Shown: positions 16,243 through 24,207 of the stretch, one piece after another
Numbering within the stretch: position 1 is the stretch's first letter
Layout of the letters: each line of letters opens with the position of its first letter
Source of the DNA: an uncultured bacterium
Lineage (GTDB): Bacteria > Vulcanimicrobiota > Xenobia > Xenobiales > Xenobiaceae
Direction: 5' to 3'
Length of the DNA stretch: 64,000 bases
Assembly (NCBI GenBank): GCA_934621605.1
Contig: CAKTUZ010000011.1
Location: 1 to 64,000 of the forward strand
Notes under the pieces: model-generated
Databases searched by the model: none
The model's input: only the letters and a program-made list of their open reading frames with translations
What the model was told of the DNA's origin: nothing
Program-made: the position numbers and the translations under genes

Positions 16243-17979
16243 TTACGATTTTTGTGGCATTTGCCAGCCGTTAACATCGGTATGTAAAAGGTGATGTGAC
16301 TTTTTAGACAAGGGTTTACCCAGATACTCTGCGTAAAGCGCCCGCACATCTGGATTCTCGTGGGAGAAGCGAAGTTCCGACTTGCGGTCGAGATCCCAAA
16401 GTACATTACCGCGGCGTTCTGCGCATTCTTCGCTGTCGTGGATCGGCTGGCCACCGCCACCGGCACAACCGCCTGGGCATGCCATGACTTCGACGAAATC
16501 ATACCGCACACGGCCAGACTCGATTGCTTCCAGCAATTTTCTCGTGTTTGCCAGGCCGCTCACGACTGCCGTGCGGACAGTACCCGCACCTGGAATTTCG
16601 AAGCTGGCTTCTTTCCAGCCTTGTATACCACGTACGGCTGAAAACGCATCCGGGTTAGGATTTTTACCTGTTACAAGATAATATGCACTGCGAAGCGCCG
16701 CATCCATTACGCCACCTGTGGCGCCGAAAATGACTGCCGCACCTGTGCCGGAGCCAAGCGGGGAATCGAAACTGCTCTCTTCCAATGCTGTCGGATCAAT
16801 CATGGAGCAACGTAGCATTCGCACCAATTCGCGTGTGGTGATAACGACGTCAACATCCGGATCGCCACAGGCGCTCTTCATTGTCGGAAGCTCGGCTTCC
16901 GCCTTTTTCGATGTACACGGCATGACAGAAATGACGCGGATATTCTTCGGATCGACGCCTATTTTTTCTGCAAAGTAACTCTTTGCAATGGCACCGAACA
17001 TCTGTTGCGGTGATTTGGCTGTAGACAGATTCTTAGCAAATTGCGGGAACTGTCCTTTCACAAATCTTACCCAGCCAGGACAGCAGGAGGTGAACATCGG
17101 CCATGTATAGGCATCTCGGTGAGTAAAGCGTTCAACGAACTCACTGCCCTCTTCCATAATCGTAAGATCGGCACTGAAATTGGTGTCAAACACGTAATTG
17201 AAACCAAGTTGACGAAGTGCAGAGGCAAGCACACCTGGAGTTGCTTGCTCGGCGGTCAGCCCGAAATATTCTGCCCAGGCTGCGCGAACTGCGGGAGCAA
17301 CTTGCACGATAGTGGTCAGCTTCGAATCGGAGAGCATACGGTAGACGCGATCGGTATCGTCGCGTTCCTCCAGCGCACCAACGGGACAGTGAGTTACGCA
17401 TTGACCGCAGTAAGTGCAAAGGGAAGTTGAAAGGTTGTCAGATTTAACTGGACCTACAGCTGTGCGAGAACCGGTTCCGACCAAGTCCCAGATATGGACG
17501 CCCTGCATCTTATCGCAGACCTGTACACAGCGCATACACTTAACGCAGCGATTATCAAAGCGCAGAATCGGCGCAGAATAGTCAACAGTTGAGGGACGCA
17601 GATTCTTCTGATAGGGAGCGCTGAGCAGATTATAATCGTTGGCAAGTTTCTGAAGCTTACAGTTGCCGCTGCGTGTACATTTGACGCAGTTTACATCGTG
17701 TTGACTGAGCAGCAGCTGGAGGTTGACGCGGCGCGTCATACGAACTTTCTGAGATTTCGTATGGATGACCATGCCTTCGCTGACCATAGTATCACAGGCA
17801 GCGACAAGCGTGTCCTGTCCCTCAAGCTCTACCATACAGAGACGGCAGGCGCCGATCTCGTTAAGATCTTTGAGGTAGCAGAGTGTTGGAATATCAATGC
17901 TCGCCGTGCGTGCTGCGTCCAGGATACTTGTGCCCTCCGGTACGCTAACGGTTTTATTGTCAATAACAAGTGTTACCAT
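16243..17979 (-). CDS. hydA: [FeFe]-hydrogenase catalytic subunit with NuoG-type N-terminus
   Basis: A 578-residue [FeFe]-hydrogenase that reduces protons to H2 (or the reverse). In order: a 2Fe-2S ferredoxin domain (C34, C45, C48, C62), a His-Cys 4Fe-4S site (H94, C98, C101, C107), a 2x4Fe-4S ferredoxin domain (C145/148/151/155 and C188/191/194/198), and the H-cluster domain with TSCCPGW (297-303), MPCTSKK (353-359) and EVMACPGGCAGGGGQP (497-512). A small-subunit-like C-terminal tail follows. All expected ligands are present, so it should be active. The ATG has a GGAGG site within the end of the upstream flavoprotein gene, and the two genes overlap by 7 bp. Base composition is visibly GC-richer than the flanking backbone. 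Confidence 0.96.
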   Translation of the reverse strand: MVTLVIDNKTVSVPEGTSILDAARTASIDIPTLCYLKDLNEIGACRLCMVELEGQDTLVAACDTMVSEGMVIHTKSQKVRMTRRVNLQLLLSQHDVNCVKCTRSGNCKLQKLANDYNLLSAPYQKNLRPSTVDYSAPILRFDNRCVKCMRCVQVCDKMQGVHIWDLVGTGSRTAVGPVKSDNLSTSLCTYCGQCVTHCPVGALEERDDTDRVYRMLSDSKLTTIVQVAPAVRAAWAEYFGLTAEQATPGVLASALRQLGFNYVFDTNFSADLTIMEEGSEFVERFTHRDAYTWPMFTSCCPGWVRFVKGQFPQFAKNLSTAKSPQQMFGAIAKSYFAEKIGVDPKNIRVISVMPCTSKKAEAELPTMKSACGDPDVDVVITTRELVRMLRCSMIDPTALEESSFDSPLGSGTGAAVIFGATGGVMDAALRSAYYLVTGKNPNPDAFSAVRGIQGWKEASFEIPGAGTVRTAVVSGLANTRKLLEAIESGRVRYDFVEVMACPGGCAGGGGQPIHDSEECAERRGNVLWDLDRKSELRFSHENPDVRALYAEYLGKPLSKKSHHLLHTDVNGWQMPQKS

Positions 17980-19808
17980 CTTTCCATCCTCCCTCCCTTG
18001 AAGATGCCATAGCCAAAGTGATCGCAGCGCAGGCAGCGAGCACTTTCCGCGCAGGCTTCCTCGTGCGTCATGCCATATTCAATATCTTCAAAGTCGCATT
18101 TGCGCTGTGCAGCCTCACGTTCTTTAGTGTTGATGCGACCACGCGCAGGACATACAGAAAGATGCGGCGCAGGGATTTCCACATCTGTGCGGATTTCATG
18201 ATGGAAGCCGAGTTGTTCATCGATATTAGCTGCTGCAACTTTACCTGCCGCAATAGCACGGATGGCAGTAGCGGGGCCTGTAACACAGTCACCGCCAGCA
18301 AAGACGTTCTCCATATTGTCGATCTGACTGGAGCTTTCAGTCATAAATGTTCCCCTTCGAATTGGGATACCGGTTTGCTCAAAGCCAGCGATTTCTACGC
18401 CTTGTCCAATGGCAACAACGATAATATCGGCAGGGATGCGCTCTTCAGACAGATCTGCTTTCTCTGGACGTGGGCGGCCTGCTTTGTCGGCAAGACCGAT
18501 AATTTGCGGCTGCACCCAGAGAGCGGTTGCTTCGCCCGCTTCGTTTGCTTCAATGCGCACCGGTGCACAGAGTTCGCGGATTTCCGCGCCCTCAGCAATC
18601 GCGCCCTGTACCTCGTCGGGAAGAGCGGTCATATCCGTAATTCTTCGGCGATAGACGCAAGTCACGCTGTCAGCACCAAGGCGCACAGAACTTCTGGTGA
18701 CATCCATGGCCACATTGCCGCCGCCAATAACTACGACATGCTTGCCGGTAAAGTCAGGCATTACATCGTCGCCGATAGCGCGCAGCATCTCAACGGCGGA
18801 CATAACATTTTTGCTGTCTTCTCCCGGAATGCCGGTCTTTTTGTCCGTATGAGCACCGATGGCAACGTAAAGGCAGTCGTAATCTTTATGTAATTGCTCG
18901 AAGGAAATGTCTTTTCCGACAGTCACATTAGTATGTACTTCGACGCCGGAAGACAAAATAGAGTCGATTTCCGCATTAAGTTTTTCCCGCGGAAAACGGT
19001 AAGCCGGAATACCATAGCGCAGCATTCCGCCAAGTTGTTTCCTCTCTTCAAAGATCGTGACGCTATGTCCCATAAGGCGCAGATAATATGCACAGGACAG
19101 ACCGCTGGGGCCACCGCCGATAATAGCTACGCGTTTGCCGGTATCTTCTGCACAGGGAGGATTTGGCACATCGCCTGCGTGATCGACTGCGTAACGTTTT
19201 AGTCCGCGAATATTGATAGGTGCATCGACCATATTGCGGCGGCAGCGCGCTTCACACGGATGCTCACAAATGTAGGCGCAGGAAGTAGGCATGGGATTAT
19301 CCTTGCGGATAAGGCGCACAGCGTCTGCATACCGTCCTTCACGCACAAGAGCAACATAACCGGGTACGTCTACACCGGCCGGACACAGCGATACGCAGGG
19401 AACCGGGTTCTGCAGCGAAGCAAGGCAGCGGTGGTGCTGCACATGATTCACGTAATCATCATAGAAGCCCTCGAAGCCGCTCAGAACCAATTGTGCCGCA
19501 TCGCGTCCAATGGCGCAATCAGCAGAGGCGACAATCGCCTGCGCCGTTTTCTCAATGATTTCGATGGTTTGCATTGTGCCGGTGCCGTCGAGAACTTCTC
19601 CCATCAGTGTGACAAGTTGGCCAAGTCCAATACGACAAGGCACACATTTGCCGCATGACTGTGCGTGGCAGAGTTGCAAAAATGTCAACGACATATCGAT
19701 GGGACATAATCCCGGAGGACTGGACGCGATTCTGCGCTCCATATCCTTGTACAGGCGATCTACAACCGTCTGCGCCTTGCTTGCAGTTTTAATATCTAAT
19801 CTGCTCAA
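17973..19808 (-). CDS. Hydrogenase-associated flavoprotein: NuoF 4Fe-4S domain fused to GltD-like NAD(P) oxidoreductase
   Basis: A 611-residue redox subunit. Residues 1-110 match the C-terminal 4Fe-4S domain of NuoF/HydB (SCGKCVPCRIG with C52, C55, C58, and a fourth Cys at 98). Residues 135-600 match the small subunit of glutamate synthase (GltD): CxxxCPxxxxxPGY, Fe-S Cys in CEHPCEARCRR, FAD-binding IIGGGPSGLSCAYYL, NAD(P)-binding VVIGGGNVAMD, and GGDCVTGPATAI. The N-terminal FMN/NADH domain of NuoF is absent, so electrons probably pass from NAD(P)H through the GltD-type FAD into the Fe-S chain of HydA. It starts at a TTG with AAGGAG about 10 bases upstream. It belongs to the same GC-rich operon as hydA. 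It is not a true glutamate synthase: no large subunit is nearby. Confidence 0.88.
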   Translation of the reverse strand: MSRLDIKTASKAQTVVDRLYKDMERRIASSPPGLCPIDMSLTFLQLCHAQSCGKCVPCRIGLGQLVTLMGEVLDGTGTMQTIEIIEKTAQAIVASADCAIGRDAAQLVLSGFEGFYDDYVNHVQHHRCLASLQNPVPCVSLCPAGVDVPGYVALVREGRYADAVRLIRKDNPMPTSCAYICEHPCEARCRRNMVDAPINIRGLKRYAVDHAGDVPNPPCAEDTGKRVAIIGGGPSGLSCAYYLRLMGHSVTIFEERKQLGGMLRYGIPAYRFPREKLNAEIDSILSSGVEVHTNVTVGKDISFEQLHKDYDCLYVAIGAHTDKKTGIPGEDSKNVMSAVEMLRAIGDDVMPDFTGKHVVVIGGGNVAMDVTRSSVRLGADSVTCVYRRRITDMTALPDEVQGAIAEGAEIRELCAPVRIEANEAGEATALWVQPQIIGLADKAGRPRPEKADLSEERIPADIIVVAIGQGVEIAGFEQTGIPIRRGTFMTESSSQIDNMENVFAGGDCVTGPATAIRAIAAGKVAAANIDEQLGFHHEIRTDVEIPAPHLSVCPARGRINTKEREAAQRKCDFEDIEYGMTHEEACAESARCLRCDHFGYGIFKGGRMERW

Positions 19809-19874
19809 GGGGCTCTCACTCCTTCTGATCTCTGAATTCCTAATCCCCTCCCAGTGGTTCAGACATGTTGTTGA

Positions 19875-20727
19875 TATTCCTGCTTCAAATACGTCTCTAT
19901 AACTAAAGCCAGGGGCTTTACGGCACTTGCGGTAAGCGTAGCAGAAAATATCAAAGAAATATTCTTAAATCCTAATTCAAGCCTTTTTGAAGAGCCGGAA
20001 AATTTGCTTAAACAAGAAATGCGCGAGCCCGCTCTATACAATGCTGTCATTTTAGCTATTGCTAATGGCGCCTCTAAACTTTCGGAAATAGCTACTAAAG
20101 TCGGCGAAACAACCGCCACTTGTCCGGTCTATTTGCGTAATCTTGTTTTGCTCGGTTTGGCAAAAAAAAGAGACTCCTTATGGAGAGACAGCCTATGGAG
20201 AGACAGCCACTCGCAAGACTATTTATGCTCTTGAAGATAATATGTTTTGCTTTTAGTATCGTTTTGTGCTTAACAATAAATCCTTAATCGCTAGAGGAGC
20301 TGCCGATTTAGTCTTTAGGCGTATTGAGCCATATTTTTCTGAATATATGGGGCCAGTTTTTGAACAAATTTGTCAGCAATACCTTTGGTACTTACTTTTG
20401 CAAGGTCGGCTTTCAATTGAATTTACCGAACTAGGCCGCTGGTGGGGCAACGATCCTATCGCTAAAAAACAAGCAGAAATAGATATTATGGGCGTTCAAG
20501 AGAAAAGCAAAGCCTTGTTTGCCGAATGTAAATGGATAAATGATAAAGTCGATCAGGAAGTATTGGAAACTTTAGTAAAGCGCAGCCACTTATTTAATTA
20601 CGCGCAAGCACAGTTATTCTTATTTAGTAAAAGCGGCTTTACTCAAAAATGCGTCGATTTAGCCAAACAATTAGGCAATGTGTCGTTAGTTACTTTTGAC
20701 GATATAGCTAAGGAGTTTGTGAAATAG
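19875..20727 (+). pseudogene. Remnant of an AAA ATPase with DUF234 domain (5' truncated, frameshifted)
   Basis: From about 19920 the frame reads ...VAENIKEIF then SLFEEPENLLKQEMREPALY, a winged-helix segment typical of archaeal-type ATPases carrying a C-terminal DUF234 domain. A frame change occurs around 20180-20266, next to a short duplicated stretch (TTATGGAGAGACAGCC / CTATGGAGAGACAGCC). The second part (20266-20727) holds the DUF234 nuclease-like domain with PIAKKQAEIDIMGV and ALFAECKW (D...E-x-K type). The N-terminal P-loop half is missing; the homology begins close to the start of the hydrogenase operon, so that block or an accompanying element may have replaced it. Confidence 0.75.
19904..19920. 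repeat. Perfect inverted repeat at the hydrogenase/ATPase-remnant junction
   Basis: TAAAGCC-AGG-GGCTTTA: a 7-bp perfect stem with a 3-nt loop at the point where the DUF234 ATPase homology begins. A small hairpin at a truncation point can be the end of an IS200/IS605-type or MITE element, but no transposase is present; this is only a suggestion. Confidence 0.35.
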
Positions 20728-20829
20728 AATTGTTTTTGCCTAAACGCAAGGGTTTTAAGTAAAAATAAGAGAAAAAATCTCATATATTACTATGTAATAT
20801 GTAAAAATTGCTTTTTTAGGTAGTTAGAT

Positions 20830-22053
20830 ATGTTATGCCAGTTTACCGTAAAAAATTTTAAAAGTATACGTGATGAAGTCACTTTAGATATGCAAGCGGC
20901 TTCCATTTCTGAGCATACAGACAAAATTATCAAAGTGGGTGGAAAAGATAATCTTTTACCTGTAGCTGTTATTTACGGCCCTAATGGTGGTGGCAAATCT
21001 AACGTTTTGAAGGCTTTACATGCTTTAATTGCGAGAGTTGAGCTACCAATATTGGCTATAGGGCTTGGCAAAAAGGTTAATGGCGGCTATCATATTGAGC
21101 CTTTTGCTTTCAGTAAAGAAACTGTGCAAAGTCCTACCGAGTTTGAATTGTTTTTTAGGACTAAGTTGGCAGAATATCGTTATCAGTTGGATGTTAAAGG
21201 AAATTATATCCAGCATGAACGCTTAGATCGCATGAAGTTGGAAACCAAACGTCGCTCATTTTTATTTGAAAGAGATGAAAATAAGATAGTATTGAAAGGC
21301 GATTTAGCTAAATTAAAAGTTAGCACCGATTTGTCTTCGGAAATGCCTTTATTAAGTTATTTGGGTATTACTTTTGGCAATAACGAAATAATTAAAGACG
21401 TTATCAATTGGTTTTTATTCAAGACACAAGTTTTCGATTACGGAAATCCGTTTTGGGAACAAACAGCTTTTGTACCTTCAACTGAAGAGGAAAAGAATAA
21501 AATTACAAAGTTAATGCAAGATATGGGACTTGATATAATTGATTTTAGAATGGAGACTGAAGGCAATAAAATAATAGATGTTTTTACAAAACATGTTGTT
21601 AATAATCACAAATTTGAGCTCAATTTAAAAGATGAATCAAGCGGCACCATAAAAATTTTTGGTATGTCTCCGTTGATTATAGACAGTTTAAATAATGGTA
21701 AAACACTAATCATTGATGAATTAGATGCTAAGCTTCATCCGCTTTTATTGCGTTATGTTATAGAGTTATTTACCAGTATGGAAATAAATAAATATGGTGC
21801 TCAGCTTATTTTTACTTCCCACGATCTCTCAACGATGAATGCGGATGTATTTAGGCGTGATGAAATTTGGTTTGTAGCTAAAGGTGAAGAACAAAATTCC
21901 AAGCTTTATTCTTTAGTAGAATTTAAGACTGAAAAGGGAAAACACGCACGTAAAGATGCTAGATATGATAAGCAATATTTAGAAAGCAAGTACGGTGCCG
22001 ATCCATATCTTAACAAGATTAACCAATTGGGGGAAATAGATTGTGGCTTTTAA
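20830..22053 (+). CDS. RloA-like AAA (ABC/SMC-type) ATPase
   Basis: A 407-residue ATPase. Walker A is GPNGGGKS (50-57), Walker B is TLIIDELD near 292-298, and the H-loop is IFTSHD near 326-330. The N-terminus (FTVKNFKSIRDEVTL) and the C-terminal extension (RRDEIWFVAK...KYGADPYLNKI) match RloA-like proteins encoded beside rloB in restriction or abortive-infection loci. Such ATPases are thought to sense invading DNA and control a Toprim/RloB effector. Here the partner is a stub that begins 11 bp inside the end of this gene, so this ATPase may be orphaned. AT-rich composition and synteny with HTH genes fit a mobile defence unit. Confidence 0.85.
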   Translation: MLCQFTVKNFKSIRDEVTLDMQAASISEHTDKIIKVGGKDNLLPVAVIYGPNGGGKSNVLKALHALIARVELPILAIGLGKKVNGGYHIEPFAFSKETVQSPTEFELFFRTKLAEYRYQLDVKGNYIQHERLDRMKLETKRRSFLFERDENKIVLKGDLAKLKVSTDLSSEMPLLSYLGITFGNNEIIKDVINWFLFKTQVFDYGNPFWEQTAFVPSTEEEKNKITKLMQDMGLDIIDFRMETEGNKIIDVFTKHVVNNHKFELNLKDESSGTIKIFGMSPLIIDSLNNGKTLIIDELDAKLHPLLLRYVIELFTSMEINKYGAQLIFTSHDLSTMNADVFRRDEIWFVAKGEEQNSKLYSLVEFKTEKGKHARKDARYDKQYLESKYGADPYLNKINQLGEIDCGF

Positions 22054-22174
22054 AGATTCTTGGAAGAAGAAGCGTCGTCAAGGATGGATTAAGGAGAGGC
22101 GAGATCACTACATCTTTTGTGAAGGGAAATGCACAGAGCCTAACTATTTTAGCTGTTTAATTGGCAATTTTTAA
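22043..22174 (+). pseudogene. Truncated RloB-like effector remnant
   Basis: A GTG-started frame overlapping the ATPase stop encodes 43 residues: an N-terminal basic stretch (WKKKRRQ), then HYIFCEGKCTEPNYF, the RloB N-terminal signature (FCEGxxTEPNYF), followed by Ser-Cys-Leu and a stop a few residues later. Full RloB proteins are around 200 residues, so the Toprim-like nuclease part has been lost. No continuation is visible between 22175 and 22266. The overlap with the ATPase shows the original two-gene operon. Confidence 0.8.
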
Positions 22175-22287
22175 GTAGCTGACCATTTATGGGATAGGAT
22201 ATAAACGCGGTAGATATAATATTTATCTGATATGTTTGCATAAATGCCAACAATTTATGTGATTTTATGGAGTTGAGGAAAAATAGT

Positions 22288-22767
22288 ATGCAGCCGCAAA
22301 GTAAAAGACCAGGTTTAGGCTTCATCGATTTTACCCCTTTGTTGCAATTGCTTAAAGAGCATAAAATCCCTTATCCTAAGTTCTTTTACAAAGATTTTAA
22401 GGAGTTCTACTACTATTCAATTAAGAAAGGTTTTCGTCAATTTACCGGTATAACGCTTTTGCGAATTTGCGCCCGCTTGTATCACGAGTATGGTATAAAA
22501 GCTAACATAGCTGATATTTGCCGCTATTCGTTTTATAAGCCTGAGCTGCCGCCGGCAAAGAAAATTCCGCCACGCAAAACTTGGTTAATCGATTGTGCGG
22601 AAGTGCTCAAAAGAATTGATGGTGTTAGGCAAAAAGATTTTTTTAATGTTGCTTTGTATTACAGGCTTAAAAATAACAGTGAGCTTTTTGTACGGAGCAG
22701 ATTATTAGAAGAGCTTTGCAAGGCTATTAACTGCAAACGTGAGGATATATTAAGAAAGGAGGTTTAG
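22288..22767 (+). CDS. Small protein with two HTH_26-like (Cro/C1) halves
   Basis: A protein of about 159 residues. The first half (GFIDFTPLLQLLKEHKIPY...LLRICARLYHEY...ADICRY) and the second half (LIDCAEVLKRIDGVRQKDFF...LLEELCKAINCKREDILR) both follow the pattern of Cro/C1-type HTH_26 domains, such as YozG. The first half is the more divergent. I prefer the ATG at 22288, because GAGG precedes it at the usual distance; an upstream ATG at 22267 lacks a site. It precedes the 81-residue HTH gene by 2 bp, with which it forms an operon. The role is presumably DNA binding and local regulation; a target is not visible. Confidence 0.6.
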   Translation: MQPQSKRPGLGFIDFTPLLQLLKEHKIPYPKFFYKDFKEFYYYSIKKGFRQFTGITLLRICARLYHEYGIKANIADICRYSFYKPELPPAKKIPPRKTWLIDCAEVLKRIDGVRQKDFFNVALYYRLKNNSELFVRSRLLEELCKAINCKREDILRKEV

Positions 22768-22769
22768 GC

Positions 22770-23015
22770 ATGAGGTTGCGCACTGATGAAAAAGATCTTG
22801 GAAGATTTGATTATTCTCCTTTATTCGAGCTTATGAAAAAAAGAGGAATCCCCAATAATCAATGGTTTTTAACAGCAAATAATATTGTTGCTAATAGGTC
22901 AGAAATAAAAATTAGAAACAATGAGCCAATATCTTCAAACACAATTGCTTCTATTTGTAACTACTTTAATTGCCAGCCTTGCGACATCATGGAATATATC
23001 CCTCCTGAGCAATAG
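22770..23015 (+). CDS. HTH_26 (Cro/C1-type) transcriptional regulator
   Basis: An 81-residue protein of the YozG/HTH_26 group: FDYSPLFELMKKRGIPNNQW, then SSNTIASICNYFNCQPCDIMEYIP, a good match to the C-terminal 'L-x-x-I-C-x-x-x-x-C-x-x-x-D-I-x-x-Y' pattern. AAAGGAGG sits 7 bases before the ATG, inside the end of the preceding gene. A strong terminator follows (23038-23062). It probably regulates neighbouring accessory genes, or itself. Confidence 0.85.
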   Translation: MRLRTDEKDLGRFDYSPLFELMKKRGIPNNQWFLTANNIVANRSEIKIRNNEPISSNTIASICNYFNCQPCDIMEYIPPEQ

Positions 23016-23037
23016 CTAATAGCTTTTTCCAAACACG

Positions 23038-23062
23038 AGCCGGATTTTGTCCGGCTTTTTTT
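23038..23062 (+). terminator. Terminator after the HTH operon
   Basis: Perfect stem AGCCGGA-TTTTG-TCCGGCT followed by seven T. Confidence 0.93.
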
Positions 23063-23149
23063 GTCAAAAAAATATGTTAATTTCCTCTTTTTCGGTGTTT
23101 TAGTGGCGAAAGTAATAGCTAGTTCATCTCCAACAAGGTGGAGGCTACC

Positions 23150-24085
23150 TTGGGTTATATTTATATTTTAACTAATAATGCTTTTAAAAGTGATATTGTA
23201 AAAATTGGCTATGCCGATAACGTTGAGGCTAGAGTGAAAGAGCTAAATTATAGTTCATCTTTGCCATTGCCCTTTCATATATATGCAACTTATGAAGTTC
23301 CTGTTCGACTTTGCGATCAAAAAGTCCACATGATTATAGATAAATTGAATCCATCTTTGCGACTACGTGAAAGACAAAAAAATGGCAAAGAACATGTACG
23401 CGAGTTTTTTGAACTATCTCCAGAAGATGCCTATGGTATTTTAGAAGCTATGGCTGAAATTCACAATTGCAGCCATAAATTAAAAAGATACAGTGAGAAC
23501 ACTTGTACGACGCCATATTGTAAAAAAAGCAACTCGGAAAGAAAATGTGAAGAAGGTCGTCCTACATTTTCATTTTCTGAATGTGGTATTTTCCCTGGGG
23601 ATGAAATCTCATTTAGAGAAGATTTATCAATAAAATGTACAGTGGTAGATGATAGAAAAGTTCTATATCAAGGAGTAACTTATTATCTATCTGCTTTAGC
23701 TTGCAAGTTGTTGGGCAATAAGCCGTATCATAACGTTTCTGGGCCTAAATGGTTTATGTACAATGGAAAACGCCTAAATGATTTATGGGCAAGAGTGAAA
23801 AATAGCAATGGAGCTGAGTTTCCGCTGGATACAAATAAACGTAGACCAAGTTTCTCTTTTGAGCAATTTGGCATAAAGGCTGGTGAGTTGCTTACTTTTA
23901 CAAAAGACCCAAGTGTCACTTGTGTTGTTATTGATGGTAGAAAGGTAAAGTATCAAGATCAAATTTATTCAATATCTGGCCTGGCTAGAAAATTACTTGG
24001 CAAAACGCGAAGTGTTAACGGACTCCTATATTTTTCGCATAACGGTAAAGTGTTGCTAGACTTGTGGAAAGATACACTGTGCTAA
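23150..24085 (+). CDS. GIY-YIG (T5orf172-like) nuclease with a duplicated C-terminal domain
   Basis: A 311-residue protein. The start is the TTG at 23150: AAGGTGGAGG ends five bases before it and the product then begins MGYIYILTNN, as in T5orf172 proteins; a GTG at 23138 overlaps the ribosome binding site. Residues 1-105 form the GIY-YIG-like domain: GYIYILTN, VKIGYADNVEARVKEL, a His in VHMIIDKL, and a Glu in VREFFEL. A short Cys-containing linker follows (Cys 107, 119, 124, 133). Then comes a domain of about 75 residues present twice: 137-213 (RPTFSFSECGIFPGDE...MYNGKRLNDLW) and 232-306 (RPSFSFEQFGIKAGEL...SHNGKVLLDLW). The repeat also occurs, in my recollection, at the C-terminus of restriction-type proteins; I do not name it. 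A nicking or cleavage role in defence or mobile-element biology is plausible. Confidence 0.75.
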   Translation: MGYIYILTNNAFKSDIVKIGYADNVEARVKELNYSSSLPLPFHIYATYEVPVRLCDQKVHMIIDKLNPSLRLRERQKNGKEHVREFFELSPEDAYGILEAMAEIHNCSHKLKRYSENTCTTPYCKKSNSERKCEEGRPTFSFSECGIFPGDEISFREDLSIKCTVVDDRKVLYQGVTYYLSALACKLLGNKPYHNVSGPKWFMYNGKRLNDLWARVKNSNGAEFPLDTNKRRPSFSFEQFGIKAGELLTFTKDPSVTCVVIDGRKVKYQDQIYSISGLARKLLGKTRSVNGLLYFSHNGKVLLDLWKDTLC

Positions 24086-24097
24086 ACAACAGATGTA

Positions 24098-24184
24098 ATG
24101 TATTGTAAGAAAGTTTGGAAAAAGAAGCGCCGCAAGGAATGCGTTTATTGTGGCATTTTAATGGATAAAGAAGTTTTCTGTTAA
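24098..24184 (+). pseudogene. Short ORF resembling the RloB N-terminal basic segment
   Basis: A 28-residue reading frame with the segment VWKKKRRK, matching SWKKKRRQ in the RloB remnant at 22043-22174 with synonymous codon differences. It then continues with ECVYCG and ends without the FCEG motif. It may be a degraded second copy of an RloB start or chance. It occupies the 200-bp gap before the next ATPase. Confidence 0.25.
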
Positions 24185-24207
24185 TTATAAAACTAGCTAA
24201 AAAGCTA

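Noticed and set aside
17970..18893. Long plus-strand open frame of 307 codons opposite the hydrogenase flavoprotein
   Set aside because: It is antisense to a clearly conserved gene; GC-rich codon bias opens the opposite strand. The product has no recognisable domains.
17973..19808. Glutamate synthase small subunit
   Set aside because: The GltD-like region is fused to a NuoF-type 4Fe-4S domain and overlaps hydA; no large subunit is present.
16360..19902. Several other plus-strand frames of 80-130 codons across the hydrogenase operon
   Set aside because: All are shadows of hydA and its partner on the minus strand.
19830..20830. Insertion sequence or integrase gene explaining the hydrogenase transfer
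   Set aside because: No transposase, integrase or resolvase motif is seen in any frame; only a hairpin and a truncated ATPase mark the boundary.
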